64,000 nucleotides of DNA. Source: Hymenobacter rigui (lineage in GTDB: Bacteria > Bacteroidota > Bacteroidia > Cytophagales > Hymenobacteraceae). The position numbers were made by a program, and so were the translations under genes. The DNA is taken from assembly GCF_003944715.1 (NCBI RefSeq), contig NZ_RWIT01000006.1, positions 1 through 64,000 on the forward strand, read 5' to 3'. Shown piece after piece: positions 62,539 to 64,000 of the stretch (the first letter of the stretch is position 1; every line of letters starts with the position of its first letter). Below the pieces are notes generated by a model. The model did no database searches, was not told the origin of the DNA, and was given only the letters and a program-made list of their open reading frames with translations.

Positions 62539-64000
62539 TTAGGCAGTTGCGACTTCCAGCTGTACGGGTACCGAATACTCGTCGAATTCCAGTACCGCGC
62601 CGCCGCTGATTTCCGGGGCGAAATCCAGGCTCAGGGCCTGCACTTCCTCCCGGATGTAGCTGCCGAACGACTGCACAGCAGCTTCCAGCTCGGGCTGCTG
62701 CTGCAGCGTCACGCGTACTTTGTCCTGCACTTCTAGGCCGCTGTCTTTGCGCAGGTTCTGGAGGCGGTTCACCAGCTCGCGGGCCACGCCTTCCTGGCGC
62801 AGCTCGTCGGTCAGGGTCACGTCGAGGGCTACCGTGAGGGGGCCGTCGGTGGCTACCAGCCAGCCGGGCAGGTCCTGGGTGCGGATTTCCACGTCGTCGG
62901 GGGCCAGGGTGTAGGCTTCGCCGTCGATTTCCACGGCCAGCTGGCCGGTTTTTTCGAGGGTGCTGATTTCCTCGGCGCTCATCTGCTGGATGCGGGCCCC
63001 CACGGCTTTCAGCTTGGCGCCGTACTGCTGGCCCAGACGCTTGAAGTTGGGCTTCACCGACTTCACCAGCACGCCGCTGGTATCGTCGAGGAACTCCACG
63101 TGCTTCACGTTCACCTCGGCGCAGATCAGGTCTTCCACCTTGCCCACCTGCTCGCGGGTGGTATCGTTGAACACCGGCACCAGGATGCGCTGCAACGGCT
63201 GGCGCACCTTCAGCACCGATTTTTTGCGGAGTGAGTGCGTAAGCGAAGAAATCCGCTGAGCCAGTTCCATGCGCTCTTCCAGCGCCTTGTCGATACGGGC
63301 TTCGTCGGCCTCTACCAGCAGGGTCAGGTGCACCGATTCGGCGGCCAGCGGGGTGTTGCGTTCAATGGCTTCGGCGCGCATGCCGCCGGTCATGTTCTGG
63401 TACAGCCACTCGGCGAAGAAGGGCGCAATGGGAGCCATCAGCTGCGACACCATCACCAAGCATTCCTGCAGGGTTTCGTAGGCGGCTTTCTTGTCCTGGG
63501 TCAGCTCACCCTTCCAGAAACGACGGCGCGAGAGACGCACGTGCCAGTTGGAAAGCTGGTCGGTGACGAAATCCTGGATGGCGCGGGCGGCTTTGGTGGG
63601 GTCGTACCCATCATAATAGCCGCGCACTTCCTGAATCAACGACTGCAGCTTGCTCAGAATCCAGCGGTCCAGCTCGCTCAGCTCGGCGTAAGGCACCCGG
63701 TCGAACTCGCGGGCCTGGAAGCCGTCGAGGTTGGCGTACAGGGCGTAGAACGAGTAGGTGTTGAACAGCGTGCCGAAGAAGCGGCGCTGCACCTCCGTGA
63801 TGCCGTTGAGGTCGAACTTGAGGTTGTCCCAGGGCTGGGCGTTGGCAATCATGTACCAGCGCGTGGCGTCGGGGCCGTACTGGCTGATGGTGGTGAACGG
63901 GTCGATGGCGTTGCCGAGGCGCTTGCTCATCTTGTTGCCGTTCTTATCCAGCACCAACCCATTGGCCATCACATTTTTATAAGCCACTGAATCCTCCAGC
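62539..64000 (-). CDS. ileS: Isoleucyl-tRNA synthetase, C-terminal part (runs off the window)
   Basis: At least 486 residues are visible, reading LEDSVAYKNVMANGLVLDKNGNKMSKRLGN from the right edge. The KMSKR motif is followed by the anticodon-binding helical domain (WYMIANAQPWDNLKFD, DRWILSKLQSLI) and a C-terminal domain with no zinc-binding Cys cluster visible. The HIGH motif and editing domain lie beyond the window. Charges tRNA-Ile. Confidence 0.96.
   Translation of the reverse strand, partial: LEDSVAYKNVMANGLVLDKNGNKMSKRLGNAIDPFTTISQYGPDATRWYMIANAQPWDNLKFDLNGITEVQRRFFGTLFNTYSFYALYANLDGFQAREFDRVPYAELSELDRWILSKLQSLIQEVRGYYDGYDPTKAARAIQDFVTDQLSNWHVRLSRRRFWKGELTQDKKAAYETLQECLVMVSQLMAPIAPFFAEWLYQNMTGGMRAEAIERNTPLAAESVHLTLLVEADEARIDKALEERMELAQRISSLTHSLRKKSVLKVRQPLQRILVPVFNDTTREQVGKVEDLICAEVNVKHVEFLDDTSGVLVKSVKPNFKRLGQQYGAKLKAVGARIQQMSAEEISTLEKTGQLAVEIDGEAYTLAPDDVEIRTQDLPGWLVATDGPLTVALDVTLTDELRQEGVARELVNRLQNLRKDSGLEVQDKVRVTLQQQPELEAAVQSFGSYIREEVQALSLDFAPEISGGAVLEFDEYSVPVQLEVATA

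Overview
The window is a chromosomal segment of a Bacteroidota bacterium, most likely Hymenobacter or a close relative in Cytophagales. This is inferred from moderately high GC, from promoter -7 boxes of the type TAnnTTTG in place of sigma-70 boxes, and from gene families typical of the phylum: a DUF4270 lipoprotein, a stand-alone GT5 domain next to panC, a PorE-like TPR/PD40/OmpA protein, an AIM24 protein, bacterial GGGP synthase, and a DksA-like protein without a full zinc finger. It is almost entirely core genome. I see no phage, insertion sequence, CRISPR array or rRNA, and one tRNA.

Layout: 0-6 kb holds a PorE-like outer-membrane lipoprotein, a Bacteroidota-only protein, a two-gene Fe-S redox unit and tRNA-Phe(GAA). 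6-13 kb has small unknowns, a NagB/PIG-L fusion, a J-domain/TPR membrane protein and an operon ending in GGGP synthase. 12.7-19 kb has an AraC regulator, acyl-CoA dehydrogenase, a YugP-like protease, rfaE2, an LPG-synthase-like membrane protein, panD and panC. 19-28 kb runs on the plus strand: GT5 domain, DUF4270, glmS, RidA, a small membrane protein, a pentapeptide protein, gltX, a small charged protein and AIM24. 28-44.8 kb is on the minus strand: GH3, lptB, an M61 protease, recJ, a TPR protein, a PpiD/SurA-like foldase, a coaX-OMP-lptC-small membrane protein operon, and rluB. 45-52 kb has dksA-like, ribH, a TPR protein, pdhA, divergent recF-dciA, a hotdog thioesterase, a small HTH protein and GDPD. 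52-64 kb has small membrane proteins, rhomboid, a polyprenyl synthase, a frameshifted TonB-domain gene, RNase R, an R2K ATP-grasp protein, a fused peptide-ABC ATPase, lspA and the C-terminal part of ileS.

Functional themes are envelope building (LptB/LptC, heptose activation, amino-sugar supply, lipoprotein processing, OM foldase), CoA synthesis (panC, panD, coaX), isoprenoid and ether-lipid precursors, and recombination or replication (recJ, recF, DciA-type DUF721).

The most unusual stretch is about 50.65-51.30 kb. A 34-nt near-perfect palindrome has a parS-type 16-mer (TGTTTCACGTGGAACA) at its centre and ends on the stop codon of a small HTH protein gene. That gene and its AT-rich upstream region are full of GTWACA boxes and a repeated AATAGTGTTACA unit. 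recF and the DUF721 gene lie 1-2 kb away. A ParB-binding centromere, an autoregulatory operator array, or both, are possible. Other points of note are a NagB-type domain lacking an otherwise conserved Asp, a likely +1 frameshift at an A7 tract in a TonB-domain gene, related hairpin elements flanking a two-gene cassette, and a 32-bp-stem inverted repeat.
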